In this document: piece after piece, positions 10,000 through 20,886 of the stretch
Layout of the letters: the number at the start of each line of letters is the position of its first letter
Numbering within the stretch: the first letter of the stretch is position 1
Source of the DNA: Bradyrhizobiaceae bacterium
GTDB lineage: Bacteria > Pseudomonadota > Alphaproteobacteria > Rhizobiales > Xanthobacteraceae
Assembly: GCA_947481635.1 (NCBI GenBank)
Contig: CANKHJ010000004.1
Coordinates: 1 to 64,000, forward strand
DNA: 64,000 nt
Reading direction: 5' to 3'
Translations under genes and position numbers: made by a program
Notes under the pieces: model-generated
What the model was told of the DNA's origin: nothing
The model's database searches: none
The model's input: the letters and a program-made list of their open reading frames with translations, nothing else

Positions 10000-11874
10000 A
10001 TGACCGAATTCGACGTCATCGTTGTGGGAGGCGGGCACGCCGGGTGCGAGGCGGCCAGCGCTGCTGCGCGCATGGGTGCCCGTACCGCGCTGGTGACGCA
10101 TCAGTTCGCCACCGTCGGTGCGATGTCGTGCAATCCGGCGATTGGTGGCCTCGGCAAGGGGCATCTGGTCCGTGAAGTGGATGCGCTCGATGGTTTGATG
10201 GGGCGAGTCGCCGATAAGGGCGGAATCCAGTTCCGATTGCTCAATCGCCGCAAGGGTCCGGCGGTCCGTGGTCCGCGCGCCCAGGCCGATCGGAAACTCT
10301 ACGCGGCGGCGATGCAGGCCGCGATTCGGGAAACAGCCAATCTGACCGTGGTTGAAGGCGAGGCCGACGACCTGATCCTCGAAACTGGTCGCGTTGGCGG
10401 CCTTCGGCTGTCGGATGGTCGTGAATTCCGTGCCGGGGCCGTGGTTCTGACGACCGGCACCTTCCTGCGAGGCCTGATTCATATCGGCGAGCGCCAGATT
10501 CCCGCAGGCCGGGTTGGGGAGGCGCCGGCGCTTGGCCTTTCGGCGACGCTCGAGCGGTTCGGGTTCGCCCTCGGTCGCCTGAAGACCGGAACGCCGCCGC
10601 GACTCGATGGCCGGACCATCGACTGGGCGGGGCTTGAGATGCAGCCAGGGGATGAGCCGCCCGAACCCTTTTCGGTGATGACCGACCGCATCGAGAACCG
10701 GCAGATCGAATGCGGGATCACCCGGACCAACCAGCGCACCCACGCGATCATTCGCCAGAATGTTCATCGCTCGCCGATGTATTCCGGCCAAATCGCCAGC
10801 CGCGGGCCGCGCTATTGCCCCTCGATCGAGGACAAGATCGTCCGGTTCGGCGAGCGCGACGGCCACCAGATCTTCCTGGAGCCGGAAGGCCTGGATGATT
10901 TCACGGTCTACCCAAACGGAATCTCGACTTCGCTACCGGAAGATGTTCAGCACGCCATCGTCACGAGCATAGCCGGCCTGGAGAAGGCGACGATCCTCCG
11001 CCCCGGATATGCGATCGAATACGACCATGTCGATCCTCGGGAATTGAAGCCGACGCTGGAAACCCGCCGGATGCGCGGGCTTTTCCTGGCCGGCCAGATC
11101 AACGGCACCACCGGGTATGAAGAGGCCGCCGCCCAGGGCCTGGTCGCCGGGCTCAACGCTGCGAGTCTCGCAGGGCAGGGCCCCGAGATCGTGTTCGATC
11201 GCGCGGAAGGCTATCTCGGCGTGATGATCGACGATCTGGTCACCCGTGGAGTGACCGAGCCCTATCGGATGTTCACCTCGCGCGCGGAATACCGGCTGAC
11301 ATTGCGCGCCGACAATGCCGACCAGCGGCTGACCGACCGTGGAATCACGCTCGGATGCGTCGGGGGTCATCGCGCCGACCGACATCGGTCGAAGATGACC
11401 GCTCTGAACGACGTGCGTGAATACGCACGCTCCGTCTCCTTGACGCCGACCGCCGCGGCCAAGGCCGGGTTAGCGCTGAACCAGGATGGACAGCGTCGGA
11501 CAGCTTATGAATTGCTCTCCTATCCCTCGATCGAACTCGCGGAGCTGGCGCGAATCTGGCCACAGCTTGGCGGCCTCGCGCCGAACATTGCCGAGCAGCT
11601 CGAAATCGACGCTAAATACGAGGTCTACCTGAAGCGTCAGGCGGCCGACGTGGCGTCGTTCCGGCGCGACGAGGCCATCAGCCTCCCGGACGACCTCGAT
11701 TACGAGATGTTGCAAGGGCTTTCCAACGAAGCGAAGCAGAATCTGACTAAAACGCGGCCGCGGACGATCGGGCAGGCGGCACGGCTCCAAGGTATTACGC
11801 CCGCGGCCGTTGGGATTATCCTGGCCAATCTCCGCCGCAAGCCGTCGCGCAAGTCCGCCGACACGGCGCAATAG
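10000..11874 (+). CDS. mnmG: tRNA uridine-5-carboxymethylaminomethyl modification enzyme MnmG (GidA)
   Basis: MnmG is the FAD-binding partner of MnmE in wobble-uridine modification. The 624-residue sequence opens with the dinucleotide-binding motif [12 protein letters not shown] (residues 8-19), then carries the diagnostic [22 protein letters not shown] region, RGPRAQADR, and the late [10 protein letters not shown] motif that completes the FAD site. Length is normal. It sits 135 bases after mnmE, with a hairpin and parS between them, and 26 bases before rsmG. Confidence 0.97.
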   Translation: MTEFDVIVVGGGHAGCEAASAAARMGARTALVTHQFATVGAMSCNPAIGGLGKGHLVREVDALDGLMGRVADKGGIQFRLLNRRKGPAVRGPRAQADRKLYAAAMQAAIRETANLTVVEGEADDLILETGRVGGLRLSDGREFRAGAVVLTTGTFLRGLIHIGERQIPAGRVGEAPALGLSATLERFGFALGRLKTGTPPRLDGRTIDWAGLEMQPGDEPPEPFSVMTDRIENRQIECGITRTNQRTHAIIRQNVHRSPMYSGQIASRGPRYCPSIEDKIVRFGERDGHQIFLEPEGLDDFTVYPNGISTSLPEDVQHAIVTSIAGLEKATILRPGYAIEYDHVDPRELKPTLETRRMRGLFLAGQINGTTGYEEAAAQGLVAGLNAASLAGQGPEIVFDRAEGYLGVMIDDLVTRGVTEPYRMFTSRAEYRLTLRADNADQRLTDRGITLGCVGGHRADRHRSKMTALNDVREYARSVSLTPTAAAKAGLALNQDGQRRTAYELLSYPSIELAELARIWPQLGGLAPNIAEQLEIDAKYEVYLKRQAADVASFRRDEAISLPDDLDYEMLQGLSNEAKQNLTKTRPRTIGQAARLQGITPAAVGIILANLRRKPSRKSADTAQ

Positions 11875-11900
11875 CGCTGCGATCTCGGGCGCTGCACCGG

Positions 11901-12575
11901 ATGGCCCACAAAGACACCCCCGACCTGAAGGCCGACAAGGCGAAGGCGTTGTCGCTCCATCCTGTTTCACGTGAAACAGAAGTCAGGCTCGATCGTTTTG
12001 TCGACCTCCTGTTAACCTGGCAGGCCAAGACCAATCTGATCGCACCGTCGACCATCGGTCAGATCTGGACCCGGCACGTCGCGGACTCGCTTCAGCTCCT
12101 CTCTTTGGCTCCCGACGCGCGACGTTGGATCGATCTTGGGAGCGGGGGCGGATTTCCAGGCCTGGTGATCGCCTGCGCCCTGGCGAAAGCCCCGGCGCGA
12201 ATCCACCTCGTGGAGAGCAGCACCAAGAAGGCGGCCTTCCTGCGCGAGGCCACACGGGTTGCCGACGCTCCGGCCATTGTGCACGCGATGCGAATCGAGG
12301 ATTTCGTGGATAGCTTCACTGAAAGCGTCGATGTGGTCACCGCCCGGGCGCTGGCGCCGCTACAAGAACTGCTTGGCTTCGCGAGTCCGCTGCTTCAGCG
12401 CGGCGGTCAGGCTCTCTTCCTCAAGGGCCAAGATGTAGATTCTGAATTGACCGAAGCTACTAAATATTGGACACTGTCGAACGTCCGGCTTGAGTCCAGC
12501 CGGACCGACCCGCATGGCCGGATTGTCGTGCTGGACGGCATCACCCCTCGATCCACCAGAGAACTGGCCCAATGA
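11901..12575 (+). CDS. rsmG: 16S rRNA (guanine-527-N7)-methyltransferase RsmG (GidB)
   Basis: RsmG methylates N7 of G527 in 16S rRNA using S-adenosylmethionine. The 224-residue protein shows the SAM-binding motif DLGSGGGFPGL near residue 79 and the family stretch LLLTWQAKTNLIA. A perfect parS site lies inside the coding sequence and is translated as PVSRET, so these residues are constrained by DNA function as well as protein function. The same VSRET segment occurs in RsmG of other alphaproteobacteria. The stop overlaps parA by four bases. Confidence 0.96.
   Translation: MAHKDTPDLKADKAKALSLHPVSRETEVRLDRFVDLLLTWQAKTNLIAPSTIGQIWTRHVADSLQLLSLAPDARRWIDLGSGGGFPGLVIACALAKAPARIHLVESSTKKAAFLREATRVADAPAIVHAMRIEDFVDSFTESVDVVTARALAPLQELLGFASPLLQRGGQALFLKGQDVDSELTEATKYWTLSNVRLESSRTDPHGRIVVLDGITPRSTRELAQ
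11963..11978. promoter_or_regulatory. parS: Perfect parS site inside rsmG
   Basis: TGTTTCACGTGAAACA is an exact 16-base palindrome identical to the bacterial parS consensus. It is 594 bases before the parA start. ParB (13477-14361) is the expected ligand. Location within rsmG is known from other alphaproteobacteria. Confidence 0.95.
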
Positions 12576-13438
12576 CCGACCTGCCCCCGTTCATTGCCGA
12601 GCCGGCGGATGGTCTGTCGCTCGCTCCGAAACCGGTGGTGAAGCCGCGGGTTCTGGCGATCGCCAACCAGAAGGGCGGCGTCGGCAAGACCACGACGGCG
12701 ATCAACCTCGGGACCGCCCTCGCCGCCATCGGTGAGAATGTGCTGATCGTCGATCTCGATCCGCAGGGCAATGCTTCGACCGGCCTCGGTATCGACCGGC
12801 GCAGCCGCCGCTGCTCGACCTATGACGTGCTGATCGGCGAAGCCAATCTGCGTGACGCGGTATTGCCGACGGCGGTGCCGCAACTCTTCATCGCGTCCTC
12901 GACGATGGACCTGTCCGGCCTCGAGCTTGAAATCGGCAGCGCGCGCGACCGCGCGTTCCGCCTGCGCAGCGCGCTGACCCAGCTCAACACCAGCCGCGGC
13001 GATGGGCCTGAGTTCACCTACGTGCTGGTCGACTGTCCGCCGTCGCTGAATCTCCTGACCGTCAACGCGATGGCGGCGGCGAATGCGATCCTGGTGCCGT
13101 TGCAATGCGAGTTCTTCGCGCTCGAAGGTCTGTCGCAGCTGCTGAAGACCGTCGACCAGGTCAAGACCACATTGAATCCCGAGCTCACCATCCACGGCAT
13201 CGTGCTGACCATGTTCGACTCGCGCAACAACCTGTCAAACCAGGTGGTCGCCGACGTGCGTCAATTCATGGGGCCGAAGGTCTATGACACCATGATCCCG
13301 CGCAATGTGCGTGTCTCGGAGGCGCCGTCTTACGGCAAGCCGGTCCTAGTCTATGATCTCAAGTGTGCCGGCAGTGAAGCCTATCTGCGCCTCGCGACTG
13401 AGGTCATCCAGCGCGAGAAGGAGCTTCGCGCCGTATGA
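12572..13438 (+). CDS. parA: Chromosome partitioning ATPase ParA
   Basis: ParA binds DNA non-specifically when ATP-bound and moves ParB-parS complexes, and so the origins, toward the cell poles. The 288-residue protein has the deviant Walker A box KGGVGKTTT (near residues 35-43) with its signature lysine, DLDPQGNAS as the A' motif, and VDCPPSLNLLT as Walker B. ATG at 12572 overlaps the rsmG stop. The N-terminal 25 residues before the Walker box are longer than in minimal ParA proteins but normal for chromosomal ParA of this group. Confidence 0.96.
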   Translation: MTDLPPFIAEPADGLSLAPKPVVKPRVLAIANQKGGVGKTTTAINLGTALAAIGENVLIVDLDPQGNASTGLGIDRRSRRCSTYDVLIGEANLRDAVLPTAVPQLFIASSTMDLSGLELEIGSARDRAFRLRSALTQLNTSRGDGPEFTYVLVDCPPSLNLLTVNAMAAANAILVPLQCEFFALEGLSQLLKTVDQVKTTLNPELTIHGIVLTMFDSRNNLSNQVVADVRQFMGPKVYDTMIPRNVRVSEAPSYGKPVLVYDLKCAGSEAYLRLATEVIQREKELRAV

Positions 13439-13476
13439 CGTTGCGTCCGCGTAAGAGTGTGTTCGAGGAGCACGAC

Positions 13477-14361
13477 ATGGCCGACGACGCCGGCAAATCG
13501 CGACTGGGGCGCGGCCTTGCTGCGCTGATCGGCGACGTCGGCGATGAGACGCCGACCATCGATCGCGAGCGCGCGCGTGCCGGCCAGAAGCGCGTGCCGG
13601 TCGAATTCATCAAACCCAATCCGCGCAATCCGCGAAGGACCTTCACCGAAACCGAACTGGAAGAGCTGGCGTCGTCGATCCGCGAGCACGGCATCATTCA
13701 GCCGGTGCTGGTGCGTGCCGAGCGCAATCGCAGCGACAGCTACGAAATCATCGCGGGCGAACGACGCTGGCGCGCGGCGCAGCGTGCCAACCTTCACGAC
13801 GTGCCGGTGATTGTCGTCGAAGCCAACGATCATGAGGCGCTGCAGCTTGCGATCATCGAGAATGTGCAGCGTGCCGATCTCAACGCCATCGAAGAAGCCA
13901 GCGGCTATGCCGCGCTCGCCGAAGAATTCCACTACAGCCACGACGACATCGCCAAGACCGTCGGCAAGAGTCGCAGCCATATTGCAAACACGCTTCGGCT
14001 GATGAAGCTGCCCGAGCCGGTCCAGGCGATGGTGCGCGGCGGCCAATTATCCGCCGGCCATGCGCGGCAGTTGATCGGGCAGCCGGACGCCGAGGCGCTG
14101 GCGAAGGACATCGTCGCGCGTGGTCTCAATGTGCGGCAGGCCGAAGAGATGCGGCAGACCGCGGCTCACCCGGACCGCAAACCGCGCGCAGCAACCACGC
14201 CGCGCGATCCCAACACTGTCGCGCTCGAGCGACGGATGACCGACGCGCTTGGTCTGACGGTGAACGTTAAACATCGCGCCGGCGGCAGCGGCGTATTGCA
14301 GGTGCGCTACAAGGACCTCGACCAGCTCGAAGACGTGATCCGCCGGCTGGAGCGGGACTAG
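13477..14361 (+). CDS. parB: Chromosome partitioning protein ParB (CTPase and parS binder)
   Basis: ParB binds parS, spreads as a CTP-dependent clamp and recruits SMC. The 294-residue sequence begins SRLGRGLAALIG (the ParA-stimulating N-terminus), followed by NPRNPRRTF, the CTP-binding GERRWRAA and ENVQRADLN motifs, the helix-turn-helix KTVGKSRSHIANTLRL, and a C-terminal dimerisation domain. The start at 13477 follows GAGGAG seven bases upstream; an alternative ATG at 13435 overlaps parA but would add 14 atypical residues. Confidence 0.95.
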   Translation: MADDAGKSRLGRGLAALIGDVGDETPTIDRERARAGQKRVPVEFIKPNPRNPRRTFTETELEELASSIREHGIIQPVLVRAERNRSDSYEIIAGERRWRAAQRANLHDVPVIVVEANDHEALQLAIIENVQRADLNAIEEASGYAALAEEFHYSHDDIAKTVGKSRSHIANTLRLMKLPEPVQAMVRGGQLSAGHARQLIGQPDAEALAKDIVARGLNVRQAEEMRQTAAHPDRKPRAATTPRDPNTVALERRMTDALGLTVNVKHRAGGSGVLQVRYKDLDQLEDVIRRLERD

Positions 14362-14371
14362 TTCTTCGTCC

Positions 14372-14403
14372 TTCCGGGGCGCCGCGCAGCGGCGGGCCCG
14401 GAA
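14372..14403. repeat. G+C-rich hairpin repeat after parB
   Basis: TTCCGGG (14372-14378) pairs with CCCGGAA (14397-14403), enclosing GCCGC-GCA-GCGGC. It resembles the short dispersed palindromes frequent between genes in Bradyrhizobium-type genomes. It may end the parAB transcript, although no T-run follows. Confidence 0.5.
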
Positions 14404-14419
14404 TGACAGGGATCATATC

Positions 14420-15574
14420 ATGAAGCTCAGCACCGACCGTATCCTCACCACCCATGTCGGCAGCCTGCCGCGTCCGAAGCCGCTGATCGTTCTCCTGCTT
14501 GCGAAAGAGAAGGGCCAGGACATCGACGCTGCGCTATTCGAGGCGCAGACCGCCAAGGCGGTTGAGGATGTCGTTGCGCAGCAGATCGCGTGTGGCATCG
14601 ATGTCGTCAGCGATGGCGAGATGAGCAAGCCGTCCTACACGATGTATGTGCGCCATCGCGTCCACGGCATCGGCATGCATCCCGACGCCGCAGCGAAGGG
14701 GCGCGACATCATGATCAATCTGGATTCGGTGGCGCATCCGGATTTCGCCGCCGGCCTCCGGAAATTCGGAGATATTCCATTTCCCGGGTGTGTCGGTCCG
14801 ATCAGCTACGCCGACCGCGCACCGCTCGAGCGCGACCTCGCACACCTGACCGCGGCAACGCGCAAGGCGAACCCGGTCGAAACCTTTATGACCGCCCCAT
14901 CGCCGGGCATCCTTACGCGCTTCATCATCGACCTGCACTACAACGACGAAGACGCTTACGTCGATGCGCTCGCCGCGGTGATGCGCACGGAGTACCAGGC
15001 GATCGTCGATGCAGGCTTCATCCTGCAGATCGATGCGCCGGATCTCGGCTCGGCCCGCGCCAATCAATATCGCCACCTCACCGACGATCAGTTTCTCAAG
15101 ATCGCGGCGCGCAACATCGCGGCGCTGAACGCGGCGACGGCCGACATTCCGCCGGATCGGATGCGGCTTCACATCTGCTGGGGCAATTATGCCGGCCCGC
15201 ATACCCACGATATTCCGCTCGCGAAAATCCTCGACATCGTGCTGAAGGCGCGGCCCCAGGCGCTCAGCTTCGAAGGCGCCAACCCGCGGCATGAGCATGA
15301 ATGGGAAGATCTCGCGGCAGCGAAAATTCCGGACGACAAAGTGCTGATCCCCGGCGTGATCGACTCGACCAGTCCATTCGTGGAGCATCCGCGGCTGATC
15401 GCGCAGCGGATTGGCCGCTACACCGACATCGTCGGCCGTGAGCGCGTGATTGCCGGCGCCGATTGCGGCTTTGGCACCTTCGTCAGCGCCGGTCCACCGC
15501 TCATCGCCGACAGCATCGTCTGGGCGAAATTCAAAGCGCTGGCTGACGGCGCGGAGATCGCGTCGCGGAAATAA
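14420..15574 (+). CDS. Cobalamin-independent methionine synthase (MetE C-terminal-like) family protein
   Basis: The 384-residue protein corresponds to the catalytic half of MetE alone. It begins with LTTHVGSLPRP and contains the residues that hold the catalytic zinc in MetE: His and Cys in LHICWGN, Glu in SFEGANPRHEHE, and Cys in AGADCGFGTF. Stand-alone proteins of this type are annotated as epoxyalkane-coenzyme-M-transferase-like or methionine synthase II, and their methyl donor and acceptor are often unknown. It is probably a zinc-dependent thiol methyl- or alkyltransferase rather than a full MetE, since the N-terminal folate-binding half is absent. It is isolated between parB and the convergent holA. 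Confidence 0.85.
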   Translation: MKLSTDRILTTHVGSLPRPKPLIVLLLAKEKGQDIDAALFEAQTAKAVEDVVAQQIACGIDVVSDGEMSKPSYTMYVRHRVHGIGMHPDAAAKGRDIMINLDSVAHPDFAAGLRKFGDIPFPGCVGPISYADRAPLERDLAHLTAATRKANPVETFMTAPSPGILTRFIIDLHYNDEDAYVDALAAVMRTEYQAIVDAGFILQIDAPDLGSARANQYRHLTDDQFLKIAARNIAALNAATADIPPDRMRLHICWGNYAGPHTHDIPLAKILDIVLKARPQALSFEGANPRHEHEWEDLAAAKIPDDKVLIPGVIDSTSPFVEHPRLIAQRIGRYTDIVGRERVIAGADCGFGTFVSAGPPLIADSIVWAKFKALADGAEIASRK

Positions 15575-15606
15575 TAAGGCCGGTGAAGATACACTCCGAG
15601 GCTAGT

Positions 15607-16614
15607 CTAGTCGCGACGCCGTGCATTCACCGCCAGCGACAGCAGCGCCCGCTGCGCGATCGGTTCAGCCAGCATCGCATTGCGGCGCACGTCGAACGCG
15701 GCGTCGGCGAGTTGCGCCATGGCGCGTTCCAGCCGCGGCGCGGTCCAGGTCTTCAACGCGGCTTCGACCGCGGCTCTGCGGCTGAAATGGATCGGCGGCA
15801 TGATGCGATCGACGCTGGTGTCGGTCAGACGCGCCTTGTGCAGCGTGGCGACATGGCGCTGTACCGCGAACATGATACTGCCGGGCGTGGTGCCGGCATT
15901 GCGCGCCTTGGTGAATTGGGCCTCGGCCTCGCCGGGACGGCCGGCGAAGACCGCATCGACCAGCTCGTCGAGCGCGAGCGCTGAGGCGTCGCTGACCACC
16001 GCGATCACGTCGGCGAGTTCGACTTTGTCGTTGCCGCGCGCATAGAGCGCGAGCTTGCGGACCTCGCTGCGGGTCGCGGCGCGATCGCCGCCGAGGAGCG
16101 GTAATAGCGCGGCCTTGGCGTCGGCCGCGATGGTCAACCCGGCCTCGCGCATCTCATCGTCGATCAGCCGCGCGAGATCGCGCTCGTTGTCTTCGTAGCA
16201 GGGCAGGGTGATGGCATTCGGCGCCTTCTCGCAGACCACGCGCAGCGGCGCGGTCTTGCGCAGTTCTCCGGCCTCGATCACCACGCGGCAATCCGGCGCC
16301 GCGGCCTTGAGCAGGGCCTCGACTGCGGGGACCAGGTTACGCGCACCGGCGCGCACCCACACCGCACGCCGTCCGCCGAAGAGCGGAATGGTGTTGACCT
16401 CTTCGACCAGCCGCGTCGGCTCGCCGGCGACGTCATCGCCGTCCAGCCGCACCAGCGCAAAGGGGTCGGCCATGTCGTCGACCGAAACGCGGATCAAGGC
16501 CTCGGCGCGCTCGCGCACCAGCCCGGCATCGGGACCATAGACCAGGACAACCGGATGCGCGGAATCCGGCCGCGCGACGAAGCGGTCGATGTCGGACGAT
16601 TTGAGCGCGGTCAT
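15607..16614 (-). CDS. holA: DNA polymerase III delta subunit
   Basis: HolA opens the beta sliding clamp as part of the clamp loader. The 335-residue protein starts MTALKSSDIDRFVARP, continues with VVLVYGPDAGLVRERAEAL and the LVEEVNTIPLFGGRRAVWV segment typical of delta, and ends with the LARAMAQL-like helical collar. The start at 16614 was chosen because upstream in-frame sequence overlaps lptE in another frame and is not delta-like. It is the last gene of leuS-lptE-holA, the usual order in proteobacteria. A terminator-like hairpin separates it from lptE. Confidence 0.93.
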   Translation of the reverse strand: MTALKSSDIDRFVARPDSAHPVVLVYGPDAGLVRERAEALIRVSVDDMADPFALVRLDGDDVAGEPTRLVEEVNTIPLFGGRRAVWVRAGARNLVPAVEALLKAAAPDCRVVIEAGELRKTAPLRVVCEKAPNAITLPCYEDNERDLARLIDDEMREAGLTIAADAKAALLPLLGGDRAATRSEVRKLALYARGNDKVELADVIAVVSDASALALDELVDAVFAGRPGEAEAQFTKARNAGTTPGSIMFAVQRHVATLHKARLTDTSVDRIMPPIHFSRRAAVEAALKTWTAPRLERAMAQLADAAFDVRRNAMLAEPIAQRALLSLAVNARRRD

Positions 16615-16618
16615 TGGG

Positions 16619-16644
16619 AAAAAGGATCGGCGCTCGCGCCGATC
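16619..16644 (-). terminator. Terminator-like hairpin between lptE and holA
   Basis: Reading leftward, GATCGGCG and CGCCGATC form a perfect 8-base stem with a 4-base loop, directly followed by CTTTTTCCC and then the holA ATG. It overlaps the lptE stop codon and covers the place where the holA ribosome binding site should be. It fits an intrinsic terminator or attenuator that would lower holA expression relative to leuS. Confidence 0.6.
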
Positions 16645-17189
16645 ATGTGCCCTGGACGAAATAGGACGCGAGCCGCGCCTTGATGTCGTCGGCGATCGAT
16701 TGGGCGGCGCGGGTCTCCGCGTCGCGCTGGCCGCGGGCCCGCGCGAAACGCTGCTGCTGGCCCGGCACATCGAAGGAAACACGCGCGGCCACCGTGCCGG
16801 TGATCTCTTGCTTACCGCTGCGATTGTCCAGAAGCTCATACGTCGCCGTGAGCCGGTAGCTGCCGACATCGGTCCGTCCGGTGGCCGAATCGACCAGCGC
16901 CGAGGCATTGTTGGACGAGAGCCGGATGCGCAGCCGATACTTCGCTGCCGTTTCTTGGCCGGAGCCGCCCTGCAGCCCGAATAGGAGCTGGTCGCGGACC
17001 TCGACGGCCAGGCGCGATTCGGGCGTACCGTTGGCGGCGACGATCTGCTGCACCTCGACCGACCGCATCGCCTGGACGATGCCAGGCCCGCCAGAGGCGG
17101 TCCGCTCGGCATAGAGCGGCTGGAAACAGCCGGCCGTGAGCCCCGCCAGGGTGAAAACTGCGGCGAGGCGGATCAGGCGGTTCTGCATG

Positions 17190-17203
<14 letters not shown>
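16643..17203 (-). CDS. lptE: LPS-assembly lipoprotein LptE
   Basis: LptE plugs the LptD outer-membrane barrel and helps insert lipopolysaccharide. The 186-residue protein has a hydrophobic signal peptide ending in the lipobox LTAGC (Cys near residue 26), followed by FQPLYAER, a segment conserved in alphaproteobacterial LptE. The start at 17203 is supported by GAGG seven bases upstream and overlaps the end of leuS by 14 bases; a second Met five codons later is possible. The leuS-lptE-holA order supports the call. Confidence 0.9.
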
Positions 17204-19820
<2,617 letters not shown>

Positions 19821-20012
19821 AACGGTCTCAGTTCGTGCGAATCGGGCGTTTTATCAAGGGTTTTCAGTGCGCCGGACTAGGACATGAAACCCCGGGAGGG
19901 GTCAACGGGAGACGAGCGGGCCGATCTTTGGCTGACCCCTTTCAGAAACGGCGGCGCTAGGGCATTTAGACGAGCCGCCGGAACCCGGTTTCGTGACCGC
20001 ATGGAGCTTCAA

Positions 20013-20720
20013 ATGTCCGACCTCTCGTCCTTCCCAATCACCAAGAAGTGGCCGGCGCAGCATCCGGACCGGCTGCAGCTGTATTCCGTGCCGACCCCGA
20101 ACGGGGTCAAGGTCTCGATCATGCTGGAAGAGATCGGGCTGCCCTACGAGGTGCACGCCATCAATTTCGGTCAGAACGAGACCCAGTCGCCGGAATTCCT
20201 GTCCCTGAACCCGAACGGCAAGATCCCGGCGATCATCGATCCGGATGGTCCGGGCGGAAAGCCACTCGGATTGTTCGAGTCCGGCGCGATCCTGCATTAC
20301 CTCGCCGACAAGACCAAGAAGCTGCTGCCAGCTGACCCGGCGCGGCAATGGGAGACATTGTGCTGGCTGCATTTCCAGATGGCCGGCATCGGACCGATGT
20401 TCGGCCAGGTTGGCTTCTTCCATAAGTTCGCCGGCAAGGACTACGAGGACAAGCGGCCGCGCGACCGCTACGCCAACGAGGCCAAGCGGCTGCTCGGCGT
20501 GCTCGACAAGCGGCTCGAAGGCCGCGAATGGATCATGGGCGAATACACCATCGCCGACGTCGCTACGCTTGGCTGGGTGCGCAACATGCCCGGGATGTAC
20601 GAAGCGCGCGAACTGGTCGGGTTCGATACCTTCAAGAATGTCGGGGCGTGGCTGGAGCGCGGTCTCGCGCGTCCGGCGGTACAGCGCGGCCTCAACATTC
20701 CGAAGCGTCCGGGGACCTAG
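20013..20720 (+). CDS. Glutathione S-transferase family protein (YfcG/YghU-like)
   Basis: The 235-residue protein has an N-terminal thioredoxin-fold GST domain with LYSVPTPNGVKVSIMLEE, the cis-proline segment GKIPAI, and LFESGAILHYLA, which binds the gamma-glutamyl part of glutathione. A C-terminal helical domain follows. The TPNG motif is typical of the Nu-class (YfcG) disulfide-bond reductases. ATG at 20013 has GGAG six bases upstream; longer in-frame starts exist. It is the last conserved gene before the low-G+C TIR-NACHT gene. Confidence 0.88.
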   Translation: MSDLSSFPITKKWPAQHPDRLQLYSVPTPNGVKVSIMLEEIGLPYEVHAINFGQNETQSPEFLSLNPNGKIPAIIDPDGPGGKPLGLFESGAILHYLADKTKKLLPADPARQWETLCWLHFQMAGIGPMFGQVGFFHKFAGKDYEDKRPRDRYANEAKRLLGVLDKRLEGREWIMGEYTIADVATLGWVRNMPGMYEARELVGFDTFKNVGAWLERGLARPAVQRGLNIPKRPGT

Positions 20721-20796
20721 CCGCCGCGCGTCTTGGCCTTAACACCGATGTACTCATTTGACGCTCCGGCGCACTAGGTGGGACACGAAGCCATGC

Positions 20797-20823
20797 GTCA
20801 CAGAATGTGACATTTGTGACATT
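20797..20823. promoter_or_regulatory. GTCACA/TGTGAC repeat array upstream of the TIR-NACHT gene
   Basis: GTCACA (20797-20802), GAA, TGTGAC (20806-20811), ATT, TGTGAC (20815-20820) gives an inverted repeat with a 3-base spacer. It is followed by a second copy in direct orientation, and TGTGACATT is repeated twice in tandem (20806-20823). The array ends 63 bases before the ATG, just upstream of a weak promoter candidate (TTGACG at 20831, TATCCA at 20854, spacing 17). It is a candidate operator for an unidentified regulator. Confidence 0.45.
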
Positions 20824-20886
20824 AACTCTGTTGACGGACGATAAAAGACGGCATATCCAGAGGAATGCCCATCTGGAGTACGTTCC

